Positions 45,068-54,386 of a stretch of 64,000 nucleotides of DNA are shown here, one piece after another (position 1 is the first letter of the stretch; each line of letters begins with the position of its first letter). The position numbers and the translations under genes were made by a program. Origin of the DNA: Thermosynechococcus vestitus BP-1 (GTDB lineage: Bacteria; Cyanobacteriota; Cyanobacteriia; Thermosynechococcales; Thermosynechococcaceae); NCBI RefSeq assembly GCF_000011345.1, contig NC_004113.1, forward strand, positions 682,001-746,000, written 5' to 3'. The notes beneath the pieces are model-generated. The model was given only the letters and a program-made list of their open reading frames with translations. It was not told where the DNA came from and made no database searches.

Positions 45068-46416
45068 GATCGCCGTCGGCCATCGGGCATAATCGTGCCC
45101 CGCAAATCCACTTCACTCAGATTGGCACCACTCATATCCGCAGCAGTCAGGTTGGCTCGCGTCAAATCGGCTCGCGACAGGTTAGAGCCTGAGAGGTTAG
45201 CATCCCCTAAGTCTGCCCCACTCAAGTTAACACCGCTGAGATCTACGGTTCCCAGGAAGGTGCCGCTAAAGGTTGCCCGGCTCAGGTTGGCTCCCACCAA
45301 GCGGGCGCGGCTCAGGTTTGCTTCGGAGAGGGTCGCCCGACTCAGGTTGGCTCCCACCAAGCGGGCGCGGCTGAGATTGGCTTCTACCAAGTCAGCACGG
45401 CTAAAGTTAGCTTCCGTTAACTCCACCTCGCGGAGATTGGCACCGCTGAGATTAGCCCCCCGCAACTTCACCCCATTAAAGACTAGGCCACTGAGATTGG
45501 CACTGCGTAGATCCGTTTGACTCAAATCCGCATGATCCAGCAATGCCCCCTGCAAATTTGCCCCTTCGAGATTCGCTCCCCGCAGATTGGTGCCCACCAG
45601 TTTGGCATGGCTGAGGTTGGCGCCCCGCAAATTTGCCCCACTGAGATCCGCACGGCTCAGGTTGGTATGACTCAGGTTCGCGCCACTAAGATTGGCACCA
45701 CTGAGGTTGACATCCGATAGCTCTAGGGACGACAAATCCGCCTTTGCCAGTTCGGCGCCGACAAGGTTGGCCTGAGCAAGGTTGGCTGCGGTGAGCTTGA
45801 CTTCCGTGAGATCAACGCGACTGAGATTGGCACCGGTAAGATTTGCCGCTGTTAAATTAGCACCACTCAGATTGGCACCGCTGAGGTTCGCGCCACTGAG
45901 ATTGGCATTGCTAACATCGGCCTGAATTAAATCCACACGGGTCAGGTTTGCCTGCTTTAGCTCTGTTCCATGTAAATTGGCGCCCTGTAAATTTGCTCCT
46001 GAAAGGTTAACGCCGTCCAGGGGCAATCCCCGCAGATCCGCATTGGCTAAATCCACACGGGAAAGGTTTGCCCCCTGAAGGACTGTTCCCCGCAGTGTAG
46101 TTTCACTCAATTCAGCGCGGCTGAGATTAGCTCGTGTCAGGTTTGCCCAACTAAGATCGCTACGACTCAAGTTTGCGCCAGCGAGGTTGGCATCCACCAA
46201 TTCTGCTTTGATGAGCATGGCATTGATGATTTCTGCGCCACACAGCACGGCGCCACTGAGATTTGCACCGCTCAGGTTGACCCACTCCATGTCGGCACGG
46301 GAGAGAATAATCCCCCGTAGATCAGCGTTGATAAACTCGCCATTTGTCAAACTGGCACGGTTAAAGTCCCGTTCACCGCTGGCGTAGCGCTTTAACAACT
46401 CTTGGGGATTCATCAA
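45064..46416 (-). CDS. pentapeptide-repeat protein (450 residues)
   Basis: Almost the whole protein after residue 20 is made of A(D/N)LXX repeats (for example ANLSGANLSGANL), roughly 80 units, which fold as a right-handed quadrilateral beta helix. There is no signal peptide and no second domain. The N-terminus MMNPQELLKRYASGERDFNRASL is the usual cap of cyanobacterial members. Function unknown; DNA-mimic (gyrase-protecting) and scaffold roles are known for relatives but cannot be assigned here. DNA repeats in the gene follow from the protein repeats. Confidence 0.9.
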   Translation of the reverse strand: MMNPQELLKRYASGERDFNRASLTNGEFINADLRGIILSRADMEWVNLSGANLSGAVLCGAEIINAMLIKAELVDANLAGANLSRSDLSWANLTRANLSRAELSETTLRGTVLQGANLSRVDLANADLRGLPLDGVNLSGANLQGANLHGTELKQANLTRVDLIQADVSNANLSGANLSGANLSGANLTAANLTGANLSRVDLTEVKLTAANLAQANLVGAELAKADLSSLELSDVNLSGANLSGANLSHTNLSRADLSGANLRGANLSHAKLVGTNLRGANLEGANLQGALLDHADLSQTDLRSANLSGLVFNGVKLRGANLSGANLREVELTEANFSRADLVEANLSRARLVGANLSRATLSEANLSRARLVGANLSRATFSGTFLGTVDLSGVNLSGADLGDANLSGSNLSRADLTRANLTAADMSGANLSEVDLRGTIMPDGRRRS

Positions 46417-46424
46417 AAAAAACG

Positions 46425-46470
46425 GGTCTGAAACCCCGCCCTTGAGAGCGGCTTTACACTCTAAGCCTAT
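46425..46470. other. possible remnant of an IS605-type left end
   Basis: The stretch CCCCGCCCTTGAGAGCGGC at 46433-46451, continuing CTTT, resembles the left-end hairpin of the mini-element at 38566-38588 (CCCCGTCCTTGTAGGACGG, then CTTT). No matching right end is nearby. It lies between the divergent pentapeptide and DegT genes. Chance hairpin is the alternative. Confidence 0.3.
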
Positions 46471-46641
46471 CTTAATTCCTCAGGATCAAACTACCCTTGA
46501 TTGCACGCCTGAACATTGTCTTTACAGTCCTTTTCTCGGCGATTCAGTGCTCCTTGTCCCCTCAATCATCGCCAAACCCGGTCTATCCGAGGCTTGTCTG
46601 AGCAAAAACTGTTTCAAGGAACAGTGACCTATGGCAGACTC

Positions 46642-47826
46642 ATGATGGAAACCTCTGCGCCCGATGCTGTTATGGACATCATTCCCATTCTGGACCTCAA
46701 AGCCCAATATCAATCCCTCCAACCAGACATCGATCGCGCAGTTGCCCGGGTACTCGCATCAGGTCAGTTCATTCTAGGGCCAGAGGTACAGGCCTTTGAG
46801 GAAGAGGTGGCCGCCTATTTAGGGGTGCGCCATGCGGTAGCAGTTAATTCAGGAACAGATGCACTGGTGATTTCCCTGCGCAGTTTGGGGGTGGGGCCTG
46901 GGGATGAGGTGATTACAACCCCCTTTTCGTTTTTTGCCACAGCGGAGGCAATTAGTTTGGTGGGTGCCCGCCCCGTTTTTGTAGATGTGGAATTGGACTC
47001 CTTTAACCTTGATCCCAGTAAAGTTGCTGCAGCGATTACCCCTCGCACTAAGGTGATTTTGCCTGTGCATTTATTTGGCCGACCGGCAGCGATGGGAGGA
47101 ATGATGGAACTTGCTCAGGCCCATGGGTTAGCGATCCTTGAGGATTGTGCCCAGTCCTTTGGGGCCCGCTATTGCCCGCCCTGTAAAAATTGTCCCTGTG
47201 AAAGGGCAACTCAAGAAGCCTTGGCCCATCGGTTCACGGGCGCGATCGGTACCATGGGTGCCTTTTCCTTTTTCCCCACCAAGAATTTGGGTGCCTATGG
47301 TGATGGCGGTCTAATTACCACCAATGATGAGGAGTTAGCAGAGCGATCGCGGATGCTGCGGGTTCACGGCTCCCGTCAACGCTACCACCACGAAATGATT
47401 GGCTATAATTCCCGTTTGGATAGCCTCCAGGCAGCAATTCTACGGGTGAAGCTGCCCCATATCGATCGCTGGAATCAACAGCGACGGCGAGTTGCCCAAA
47501 CCTATAACCAAGCCTTGGCGGGTCTTGAGGCAGTGGTGACCCCAGCCGTGTCTGCGGGGCATGTGTTTCACCAATATACGATTCGGGTGCTCAATGGCCA
47601 GCGGGATGCGCTGGCGGCTTACCTAAAGGAGGCTGGCATTAGTTCCATGATTTACTACCCGATTCCCCAAGATCACTGTCCAATGTACAAGGGGCAATCT
47701 CCTCCCAATCCTGTGAGCGATCGCCTTGCCAGCGAGGTTCTTAGCCTACCCATTTGGCCTGAATTAAGCGATGCCACCATTGAGTATATTGCGGCAACCA
47801 TTCGTCAGTTTTTTCACCGGTCCTGA
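46642..47826 (+). CDS. DegT/DnrJ/EryC1/StrS-family aminotransferase with Cys-rich insertion
   Basis: PLP-dependent sugar aminotransferase/dehydratase family, about 394 residues from ATG 46642; ATG 46645 or 46672 are also possible, and the frame upstream to 46516 looks non-coding. Conserved: NSGTDAL, TPFSFFATAEAI, EDCAQSFGARY, and the PLP Lys in SFFPTKNLGAYGDGG. Between ARY and TGAIGTMG it has an extra segment with YCPPCKNCPCERATQEALAH, four cysteines in seven residues, where family members normally have a short loop. It probably makes an aminosugar for surface polysaccharide; the substrate is not deducible. Confidence 0.85.
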   Translation: MMETSAPDAVMDIIPILDLKAQYQSLQPDIDRAVARVLASGQFILGPEVQAFEEEVAAYLGVRHAVAVNSGTDALVISLRSLGVGPGDEVITTPFSFFATAEAISLVGARPVFVDVELDSFNLDPSKVAAAITPRTKVILPVHLFGRPAAMGGMMELAQAHGLAILEDCAQSFGARYCPPCKNCPCERATQEALAHRFTGAIGTMGAFSFFPTKNLGAYGDGGLITTNDEELAERSRMLRVHGSRQRYHHEMIGYNSRLDSLQAAILRVKLPHIDRWNQQRRRVAQTYNQALAGLEAVVTPAVSAGHVFHQYTIRVLNGQRDALAAYLKEAGISSMIYYPIPQDHCPMYKGQSPPNPVSDRLASEVLSLPIWPELSDATIEYIAATIRQFFHRS

Positions 47827-48060
47827 GGACTTTCGCTGAGTATCCCTTCAGGCGTTGCCTGAGCATCTGCTCTAAGGCAGTCTTTGCCCCGCCTTAACAG
47901 AATCTTAAACTGAGACTCGCTAGGCTAGCTACAGCTCTTTGCCAAGATGGGGCGTTACAAACACAAGATGGGACGTGGTGTCCTCCATTAGCTTGCTGTA
48001 TGGGCTGGGTTTACCCCCTCTGGAAAGGGCTATCCTGTTGCTTCCCCGAGGAGATCCCCC

Positions 48061-49065
48061 ATGAAGGTTGCGGTGTTTAGTGCGAAATCCTACGATCGCC
48101 AGTTTTTGGATGCTGCCAATGCGGCTCAAGGGCATCCCCATCTCCTGACCTATTACGATGTGCTGTTGCGCCCTAAAACGGCTGCCCTAGTCGAGGGGCA
48201 CGATGCAATCTGCGCCTTTGTCAATGACGATCTTGGGGCACAGACCCTAGAACGACTAGCAGAGTTGGGGGTGCGTCTGGTCACCCTGCGCTGTACGGGC
48301 TTTAACAATGTGGATTTGGCCACGGCGGCCCGCTTAGGCATAACGGTCACCCGCGTCAGTGTCTATTCCCCTTATTCCGTGGCTGAACATACGGTGGGAC
48401 TGATGCTGATGCTCAACCGCAAACTCCACCGTGCCTACAACCGGGTGCGCGATGATAACTTTTCCCTAGAGGGACTAATGGGCTTTGACCTCCATGGTTG
48501 TACCGTTGGCATTATTGGCACAGGTAAAATTGGCCAAATTGTTGCCCAGATTCTGCATGGTTTTGGCTGCCACCTCTACGGTTACGATCCCTATCCCAGT
48601 CAAGCTTTTAGGGAGATCGGTACCTACACAACCTTAGAGACACTGCTGGCGGCATCCGAGATTATTACTCTCCATTGCCCCTTACTTCCCGAAAATGAAC
48701 ACCTGATCAATGCCACTACGATCGCCCAAATGAAGCGGGGCGTCATGTTAATCAATACCAGTCGCGGCAAACTGGTGGACACCAAAGCCGTGATTGAGGG
48801 CATTAAAAGCGGCCAAATTGGTTATCTGGGCATCGATGTCTATGAAGAGGAAGATTCCCTCTTTTTCCAAGACCTCTCGGACACCGTCATCCAAGACGAC
48901 ACCTTCCAACTCCTGCAATCCTTCCCCAATGTGGTGATTACTGCCCACCAAGCCTTCTTTACCCGCAATGCTCTCACGGATATTGCCCGTACCACGATTG
49001 AAAATTTGACCTGTTTTGAGCAAGGCCTGCCCCTAGCAAACGAAGTGAAACAGGCTTCACCCTGA
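48061..49065 (+). CDS. D-2-hydroxyacid dehydrogenase (D-lactate dehydrogenase-like)
   Basis: 334 residues, D-isomer specific 2-hydroxyacid dehydrogenase. NAD site GIIGTGKIG near residues 151-159, catalytic Arg in INTSRGKLVD, Glu in GIDVYEEE and His in ITAHQAFFT. The length and the block RCTGFNNVDLATAARLGITV match fermentative D-lactate dehydrogenases (LdhA/Ddh), which in Synechocystis reduces pyruvate and other oxoacids. A GAGGAGA ribosome-binding site precedes ATG 48061. Single gene. Confidence 0.9.
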   Translation: MKVAVFSAKSYDRQFLDAANAAQGHPHLLTYYDVLLRPKTAALVEGHDAICAFVNDDLGAQTLERLAELGVRLVTLRCTGFNNVDLATAARLGITVTRVSVYSPYSVAEHTVGLMLMLNRKLHRAYNRVRDDNFSLEGLMGFDLHGCTVGIIGTGKIGQIVAQILHGFGCHLYGYDPYPSQAFREIGTYTTLETLLAASEIITLHCPLLPENEHLINATTIAQMKRGVMLINTSRGKLVDTKAVIEGIKSGQIGYLGIDVYEEEDSLFFQDLSDTVIQDDTFQLLQSFPNVVITAHQAFFTRNALTDIARTTIENLTCFEQGLPLANEVKQASP

Positions 49066-49118
49066 GGCTCAACAAACTCAACGGGGGGACGAATAACTTT
49101 TCAGGCAAAGAGATCCGC

Positions 49119-49124
49119 TATAGT
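49119..49124 (+). promoter_or_regulatory. -10-like TATAGT upstream of argG
   Basis: TATAGT 40 bp before the argG start, followed immediately by a GCGATCGC octamer. Without a clear -35. Confidence 0.35.
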
Positions 49125-49163
49125 AGCGATCGCGTTTGTTTCAGAAAAGTTAGGTAAAGACCC

Positions 49164-50369
49164 ATGGGGCGTGCAGAAAAAGTCATTTTGGCCTACTCGG
49201 GGGGGGTGGATACCTCCGTGTGTATTCCCTATCTCCAGCACGAGTGGGGAGTCAAGGAAGTGATTACCCTGGCAGTGGATTTAGGACAGGGGGATGAACT
49301 GGAACCCATTCGCCAAAAGGCCCTTGATGCAGGTGCCAGCGCCTCGTTAGTGGCTGATGCCAAAGCTGAGTTCATCCGCAACTATGCCTTTCCAGCCATT
49401 CAAGCCAACGCCCTCTACGAAAATCGCTATCCCCTCTCGACGGCCCTTGCTCGCCCCTTGATTGCCAAGCTCTTAGTGGAGGCGGCTACCCAATACGGTG
49501 CTGATGCTGTTGCCCACGGCTGTACTGGGAAAGGGAATGATCAAGTCCGCTTTGATGTGGCGATTGCTGCCCTCAATCCCAATCTCAAGGTCTTAGCACC
49601 CGCGCGTGAATGGGGCATGAGCCGTGAAGAAACCATTGCCTACGGCGAACGCTTTGGCATTCCTGCTCCTGTGAAGAAATCTTCCCCCTACAGCATTGAC
49701 CGCAATCTTTTGGGACGCAGTATTGAGGCCGGCCCCCTTGAGGATCCGTGGATGGAACCCCTTGAGGAGGTCTATTGGATGACCCAAGCCATTGAACACA
49801 CCCCCAACTCCCCGGAGTATGTGGATATTGGCTTTGAAGCAGGGGTTCCCGTCAGCCTCGATGGTCGCCCCCTGGATCCCGTGACATTGGTCAGTGAACT
49901 CAACGAGCGAGTGGGTCGCCACGGCTTTGGCCGCATTGATATGATTGAAAATCGCCTAGTCGGCATTAAATCCCGTGAAATTTACGAAGCCCCTGGTCTG
50001 CTGGTGCTCATTGACGCCCACCGCGATTTGGAAAGTTTGACTCTGACGGCTGATGTGATGCACTATAAGCGAGGTATTGAGGAGACCTACAGCCGCTTGG
50101 TTTATAACGGCCTCTGGTACAGCCCCCTCAAGGAAGCCCTTGATGCCTTTATTCAACAGACCCAGCAGCGGGTCACAGGTACCGTGCGCGTCAAGCTCTT
50201 TAAGGGAACTGCGCGGGTGGTGGGACGACAATCTCCCTACTCCCTTTATACGCCGGATTTGGCCACCTATGGCGCTGAGGATCAATTCGACCACAGGGCA
50301 GCCGAGGGCTTTATCTATGTGTGGGGGCTACCCACCCGTGTCTGGGCAGAAAAACTGCGCCAAGGCTAA
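49164..50369 (+). CDS. argG: argininosuccinate synthase
   Basis: Joins citrulline and aspartate with ATP in arginine synthesis. 401 residues. PP-loop ATP site [15 protein letters not shown] near residues 9-23, then [13 protein letters not shown] and the conserved [15 protein letters not shown] and [17 protein letters not shown] blocks. ATG at 49164. The stop overlaps the convergent YciI gene by CTAA. Confidence 0.96.
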   Translation: MGRAEKVILAYSGGVDTSVCIPYLQHEWGVKEVITLAVDLGQGDELEPIRQKALDAGASASLVADAKAEFIRNYAFPAIQANALYENRYPLSTALARPLIAKLLVEAATQYGADAVAHGCTGKGNDQVRFDVAIAALNPNLKVLAPAREWGMSREETIAYGERFGIPAPVKKSSPYSIDRNLLGRSIEAGPLEDPWMEPLEEVYWMTQAIEHTPNSPEYVDIGFEAGVPVSLDGRPLDPVTLVSELNERVGRHGFGRIDMIENRLVGIKSREIYEAPGLLVLIDAHRDLESLTLTADVMHYKRGIEETYSRLVYNGLWYSPLKEALDAFIQQTQQRVTGTVRVKLFKGTARVVGRQSPYSLYTPDLATYGAEDQFDHRAAEGFIYVWGLPTRVWAEKLRQG

Positions 50370-50638
50370 TCCGGTGCTTCGACAATACACCACTCATGGA
50401 GTTCGTAGTGAACGCACTGGTGTTGGACGAGGGGATCACGGGCAACAATTTCCTCAGCCGTCTTGCGGGAATCGGCATGAAACAACAGCATGCCACCCCC
50501 TCGCTCAGCCCAGTATCCCGTGCGGGCTTGATGTCCGGCGGCAATGAGGGAGCGCACATAGGCCCGATGGGCAGGAACATAGCAATCAAAGGTTGCTTTG
50601 TCCACAATGCCGCGCTCAATTTTGACAAACCATGGCAT
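50366..50638 (-). CDS. YciI-family protein
   Basis: 90 residues from the ATG at 50638 ([18 protein letters not shown]); the frame upstream to 50668 is not conserved-looking. Ferredoxin-like alpha/beta fold with the conserved His ([15 protein letters not shown]) and a [12 protein letters not shown] block. Function unknown; some relatives are cis-trans dienelactone or muconolactone-like hydrolases. It overlaps argG's stop by 4 bp. Confidence 0.8.
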   Translation of the reverse strand: MPWFVKIERGIVDKATFDCYVPAHRAYVRSLIAAGHQARTGYWAERGGGMLLFHADSRKTAEEIVARDPLVQHQCVHYELHEWCIVEAPD

Positions 50639-50731
50639 TGGTGATTGGCTCCTGTGGATTTGCATCAAGACCTAGAATAGCTATAAGCAGTGTGCCTGAG
50701 TAACTCTGCTATGCCCTGATTGTGAGCGGCT

Positions 50732-52051
50732 ATGAGCAAAGCCATGACCCTTGAAACCTTGTTAAGTGAATTTGCCCGTGGAGTGCGGAATTTCCGTGGT
50801 GTTAATTTGGCAGGCAGTGTGTTTCCTTTAGTACAACTTAGCCATATTGATCTGGCGGGAGCCAATCTGCAGGGCATTAATTGGAGTGGAGCGGATTTGA
50901 TTAAGGCTAACCTTGCCAATGCCAATCTGCGGGGAGCTAACTTGATTGGGGCAGATCTCAGTGGGGCTAACCTTACCGATGCGAACCTGCAGGACGCAAT
51001 CCTAAGTGGTGCTGTTTTGGTGGGCGCCTACCTCTCCCGAGCCAATTTGCAGCGTGCAGTCCTAAGCGGTGCCATCCTCAAGGGGGCAGTTCTCCATGAC
51101 AGTAATCTCAAGGATACGAATGTGGTGGGAGCGGATTTATCGGAGGCGGATTTGACGGGGGCGATCGCCCGCCGCCAAGACTTGGAGGAGGCCAAGCTCT
51201 CAGGCACCATCCTACCCAACGGTGAAGTGGTTTTTGATCAAGGGGAAGGGGAGGAGGTACCATTGCCAACCCCTACCGCAACTCCTCAGCCAATGGCGAC
51301 TGCTAACGAAACCACGCTCATTGAGTGGACGAATGAGCAGGTGATTCAAATGCTGATCCTGCAACAGCACCCCTTGCCCAGTACCTATCAAAGTGCCGAT
51401 TTAAAAGTGGTGGATTTAGGCAATCACTGTTATCAACTGCGCACTGTCACTGACACGGTCGTTGCAGTGGTGGAGGGAGCCAGTGTGGCCGATGAAAAAG
51501 TGACCCTTTTTACCGAGGCACCCTTTGCAGATTTAGTGGCCAGTGTACTCCAAGCCCATTCATTTTTGCCCACCCAATACGTCAGTGAACCGCTGCCCGC
51601 ATGGCAGTACGAGCAGCTAGCGATTCCCCAGGGGGGCGAGGTGCGTTTGGGAACGGCGCGGCAACTCTGGAAGACTTGGTGGCTGCTGCTGAAGTCGGCT
51701 GCTGCTGAGCAAGAGCAGTCGCAATTGCAACTCTTGGTGGGTAAGGAGTGGCAGCCCATTCGCGAGATTGCCTTTTCACCCGCGGCAGCGGGGGGGCTGA
51801 TCATTAAGACAGCGGGGGGCGATCGCCACTATCCTGGGGATGCCTCACTGATTTGGCTAGAAAAAATGCCCGCGGCATCCCTGGCAACGAGTACCCCAGC
51901 GCCAACTCTGACTGTCCCTCCGTGGAAGGGGCTACTGAAATTTGACAATAACCGTTTGACGATTCAAACCGTAGCTGGACCAGTCTGTGTTGAGGGGGAA
52001 AATCTGACGGTGATCATTGGTGGGCAAACGATTGATCTCAACCAGCTCTGA
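50732..52051 (+). CDS. pentapeptide-repeat protein with a C-terminal extension
   Basis: 439 residues. The N-terminal 170 residues are A(D/N)LXX repeats (about 28 units), then a Pro/Thr-rich linker (PTPTATPQPMA) and about 230 residues of mixed alpha/beta sequence that I cannot place. In the latter the segment WKTWWLLLKSAAAEQEQSQLQLL and a HYPGDASLIWLEK block stand out. The N-terminus MSKAMTLETLLSEFARGVRNF is of the cyanobacterial type. Its stop overlaps the cca start as TGATG, so the two are co-translated. Confidence 0.82.
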   Translation: MSKAMTLETLLSEFARGVRNFRGVNLAGSVFPLVQLSHIDLAGANLQGINWSGADLIKANLANANLRGANLIGADLSGANLTDANLQDAILSGAVLVGAYLSRANLQRAVLSGAILKGAVLHDSNLKDTNVVGADLSEADLTGAIARRQDLEEAKLSGTILPNGEVVFDQGEGEEVPLPTPTATPQPMATANETTLIEWTNEQVIQMLILQQHPLPSTYQSADLKVVDLGNHCYQLRTVTDTVVAVVEGASVADEKVTLFTEAPFADLVASVLQAHSFLPTQYVSEPLPAWQYEQLAIPQGGEVRLGTARQLWKTWWLLLKSAAAEQEQSQLQLLVGKEWQPIREIAFSPAAAGGLIIKTAGGDRHYPGDASLIWLEKMPAASLATSTPAPTLTVPPWKGLLKFDNNRLTIQTVAGPVCVEGENLTVIIGGQTIDLNQL

Positions 52052-53331
52052 TGGTCGTCGTTCAACCCTTTGATTTTAGCCGCTGGCCCATTGCTGTCAG
52101 TGATTTACCCGCCGATACGTACCTTGTGGGGGGGGCGGTGCGGGATGCTCTCCTCGGTCGGACCACGTTGTACCCTGACTTGGATTTTATTGTGCCGAGG
52201 GATGCCATTGGCCTGAGCAAAAAATTGGCGGATAAGTACAAGGCTGGATGGGTTCTTTTGGATCGCGATCGCGGGATTGCCCGCTTAGTCTTTCCCCAGA
52301 CGACGGTGGATATTGCGCAGCGGCATGGTGAGACGCTCTTAAACGATTTGAGCGATCGCGATTTTCGGATCAATGCCATTGCCTACGACATTCACCACCA
52401 CCACATTGTCGATCCCCTCGGTGGCCTCTTAGATGTACAACGCCGCCAAATCCACTATGTGGCGCCAGAAAATCTTGCCGCTGATCCATTGCGACTCCTA
52501 CGCGCCTATCGCCAAGCCGCTCAACTCCAATTGACGATTACGCCCGAAACACGGCAGGTGATCCAAACCCTGGCCCCCCAACTGCGACGAGTGGCAGCGG
52601 AACGGGTACGGGTAGAACTCAGTTATCTCCTCAGTGCTGTTGAGGGTGCGGCTCAAGTGACCCTCGCCTTTCGCGATGGGGTATTGGCGGTGTGGTTGCC
52701 TTCGGTAACTGAGGAGCGGATGACCCACTACCATGCCCTTGAATCCACCCTGGCCAATTTCCCTTTCCCTGCCCTGTGGCCGGCGCTGACGAAATCCATT
52801 GCCGCAACGAATGCCCCCGGCGAACCCCAACGGCGAACCCTAGCGGCTTTGGCCAAGCTCACCTGCCTCGTGAATGCCAGCGATCGCCAAGCTGCGGAGG
52901 AATTGACTGCCCTCACCTACACCACTGATGAAATTCGCATTGTCCAAGTTCTGTGCCGACTCCTCAGCCACTGGTTAGTCCCCCTCCAACAGCCCCTGAA
53001 CCGTGAGCAAGCCTTCTATCTATTCCGCGCCGCAGGCCGCTATTTTCCAGCCTTTGTTGCTCTTGCCCTTAGCCGTGGTATCCCCAAAGGGCATCTGGTC
53101 CCCCTGGTCAAAGGGTGGTTAGACCCTCAGGATGCCATTGCCCATCCTCCCCAGTTGGTGCGAGGTGCTGATCTGGTGGAAGTGTTTCACGTCTCGCCGG
53201 GGCCGCGTGTGGGTGAATTGTTGCAAGCGGTGGAAGCCGCCCAAGCGCGGGGAGAAATTAGCGATCGCCCCCAAGCCCTCGCCTATGTCGCCCAACTCCT
53301 CAAGGGGTCAACCAAACCAAAGCCGAGTTAG
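52051..53331 (+). CDS. CCA tRNA nucleotidyltransferase (class II polymerase-beta-like)
   Basis: 426 residues. Nucleotidyltransferase head with GGAVRDALLGRTTLYPDLDF: the GG motif and the catalytic DLD. Then RDFRINAIAYD and the DPLRLLRAYRQAAQL block for neck/base recognition. Long C-terminal helical body as in cyanobacterial enzymes. It adds CCA (or only part of it, if a second enzyme exists) to tRNA 3' ends; poly(A) polymerase is the sister function and cannot be excluded. Starts by overlap with the pentapeptide gene; ends convergent, sharing TTAG with the next gene. Confidence 0.85.
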   Translation: MVVVQPFDFSRWPIAVSDLPADTYLVGGAVRDALLGRTTLYPDLDFIVPRDAIGLSKKLADKYKAGWVLLDRDRGIARLVFPQTTVDIAQRHGETLLNDLSDRDFRINAIAYDIHHHHIVDPLGGLLDVQRRQIHYVAPENLAADPLRLLRAYRQAAQLQLTITPETRQVIQTLAPQLRRVAAERVRVELSYLLSAVEGAAQVTLAFRDGVLAVWLPSVTEERMTHYHALESTLANFPFPALWPALTKSIAATNAPGEPQRRTLAALAKLTCLVNASDRQAAEELTALTYTTDEIRIVQVLCRLLSHWLVPLQQPLNREQAFYLFRAAGRYFPAFVALALSRGIPKGHLVPLVKGWLDPQDAIAHPPQLVRGADLVEVFHVSPGPRVGELLQAVEAAQARGEISDRPQALAYVAQLLKGSTKPKPS

Positions 53332-54386
53332 GAACTCGTTAGAAAAATCTCTTGCCAAAGGGTGTCATAGGCCTTTTGGGTCGCCCCATCGAGGGGAAGC
53401 AGAACTTCACTCTTGGCAAAGGCCGTCGGCGTTGCAAAGGGAATATACCGACTCAACAGGGTTTCCCTGAGATTCCTCACAAGGGGTGAAGGAGCAGGGC
53501 TAAACTGACTCAGTCGTTCAGCAACCTGGGGCTGCCACCAGTAGTTCAACCAAGCCAGGGCTGCGGCATTGGGTTCCCGAGGACAGACCCACAGGTCCAC
53601 CCAAAGGGCTGTGCCACTGGCTGGAAACACGGCCCCGTAGGTCTGGGGATCTTGCTGCAGGAGCGGCAGTAGATCCGTTGACCAACCCACTGCCAATTGC
53701 GTGCTACCGAGCATCAGGGGCTGCAAGTAGGCGTCAGAACTCAAGAAACGACAGCCTTGGCGCAGGTGCTGCAAGCGTTCCCGTAATTCCGGGTGGGGGG
53801 CTGGGCTGTTGTAGGATAGCCCCAAGGATTTCAGGGTTAAGCCAATCACTTCGCGGGGGGTATTCAAGAGGCTGTAGTGCCCCTGCACTGCGGGGTGCCA
53901 TAGGACATCCCAATCAGTGGGTTCCCAGCCCAAGTCAGCAAAGAAATCGCGGCGATAAATGAGGGCGGTTGCCCCCCAGCGATAGGGAAGCCCCCACAAG
54001 GTGTCCCCTTGGCTGATGGCTTGGAGAAGCGGCTGCCACGGTTCAGCCCAGTCAAATCGGTTTTGAATTCGGGTTTTGGGAATAGGGGCGATCTGGTGTT
54101 GGCTCATCGCCTGATTTAGCCAAGCGTCCCCGAGACTGAGGACGGCTGACCCTAGGTTGCCTGCTGCAAGGGTATCCGCTAAGGCTTGGGGGGTTTCCTG
54201 CAGGCGCAGATGAATCCCCACCCCTGCCTGTTGACGAAATCGCTGAATTAGTTGAGGCGGTAAGGATTTGCGCAGCAGATGAACGGTGAGCCCCCCATGG
54301 GCACTTGCTTGGCAACCGCTGAGGGCGATCGCCCCCAAGGCAAACAACCCCTGACAAAAGTGCCGCCGCTGCATCAGCGTTGCCAC
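53328..54386 (-). CDS. extracellular solute-binding lipoprotein (PotD-like)
   Basis: 352 residues. N-terminal [21 protein letters not shown] is a twin-arginine-like lipoprotein signal with the lipobox LSGC. The mature part is a periplasmic binding fold of the spermidine/putrescine or iron-type class ([55 protein letters not shown]). No permease gene lies next to it, so the ligand and transporter are unknown. The start may be the ATG at 54374 or 54386; the gene overlaps pgi's 3' end by 13 bp. Confidence 0.8.
   Translation of the reverse strand: MATLMQRRHFCQGLFALGAIALSGCQASAHGGLTVHLLRKSLPPQLIQRFRQQAGVGIHLRLQETPQALADTLAAGNLGSAVLSLGDAWLNQAMSQHQIAPIPKTRIQNRFDWAEPWQPLLQAISQGDTLWGLPYRWGATALIYRRDFFADLGWEPTDWDVLWHPAVQGHYSLLNTPREVIGLTLKSLGLSYNSPAPHPELRERLQHLRQGCRFLSSDAYLQPLMLGSTQLAVGWSTDLLPLLQQDPQTYGAVFPASGTALWVDLWVCPREPNAAALAWLNYWWQPQVAERLSQFSPAPSPLVRNLRETLLSRYIPFATPTAFAKSEVLLPLDGATQKAYDTLWQEIFLTSS

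Noticed and set aside
45064-46416. Regular short repeats that could suggest a CRISPR array
   Set aside because: The repeats follow the pentapeptide protein pattern of 15 bp in an open frame, without spacers.
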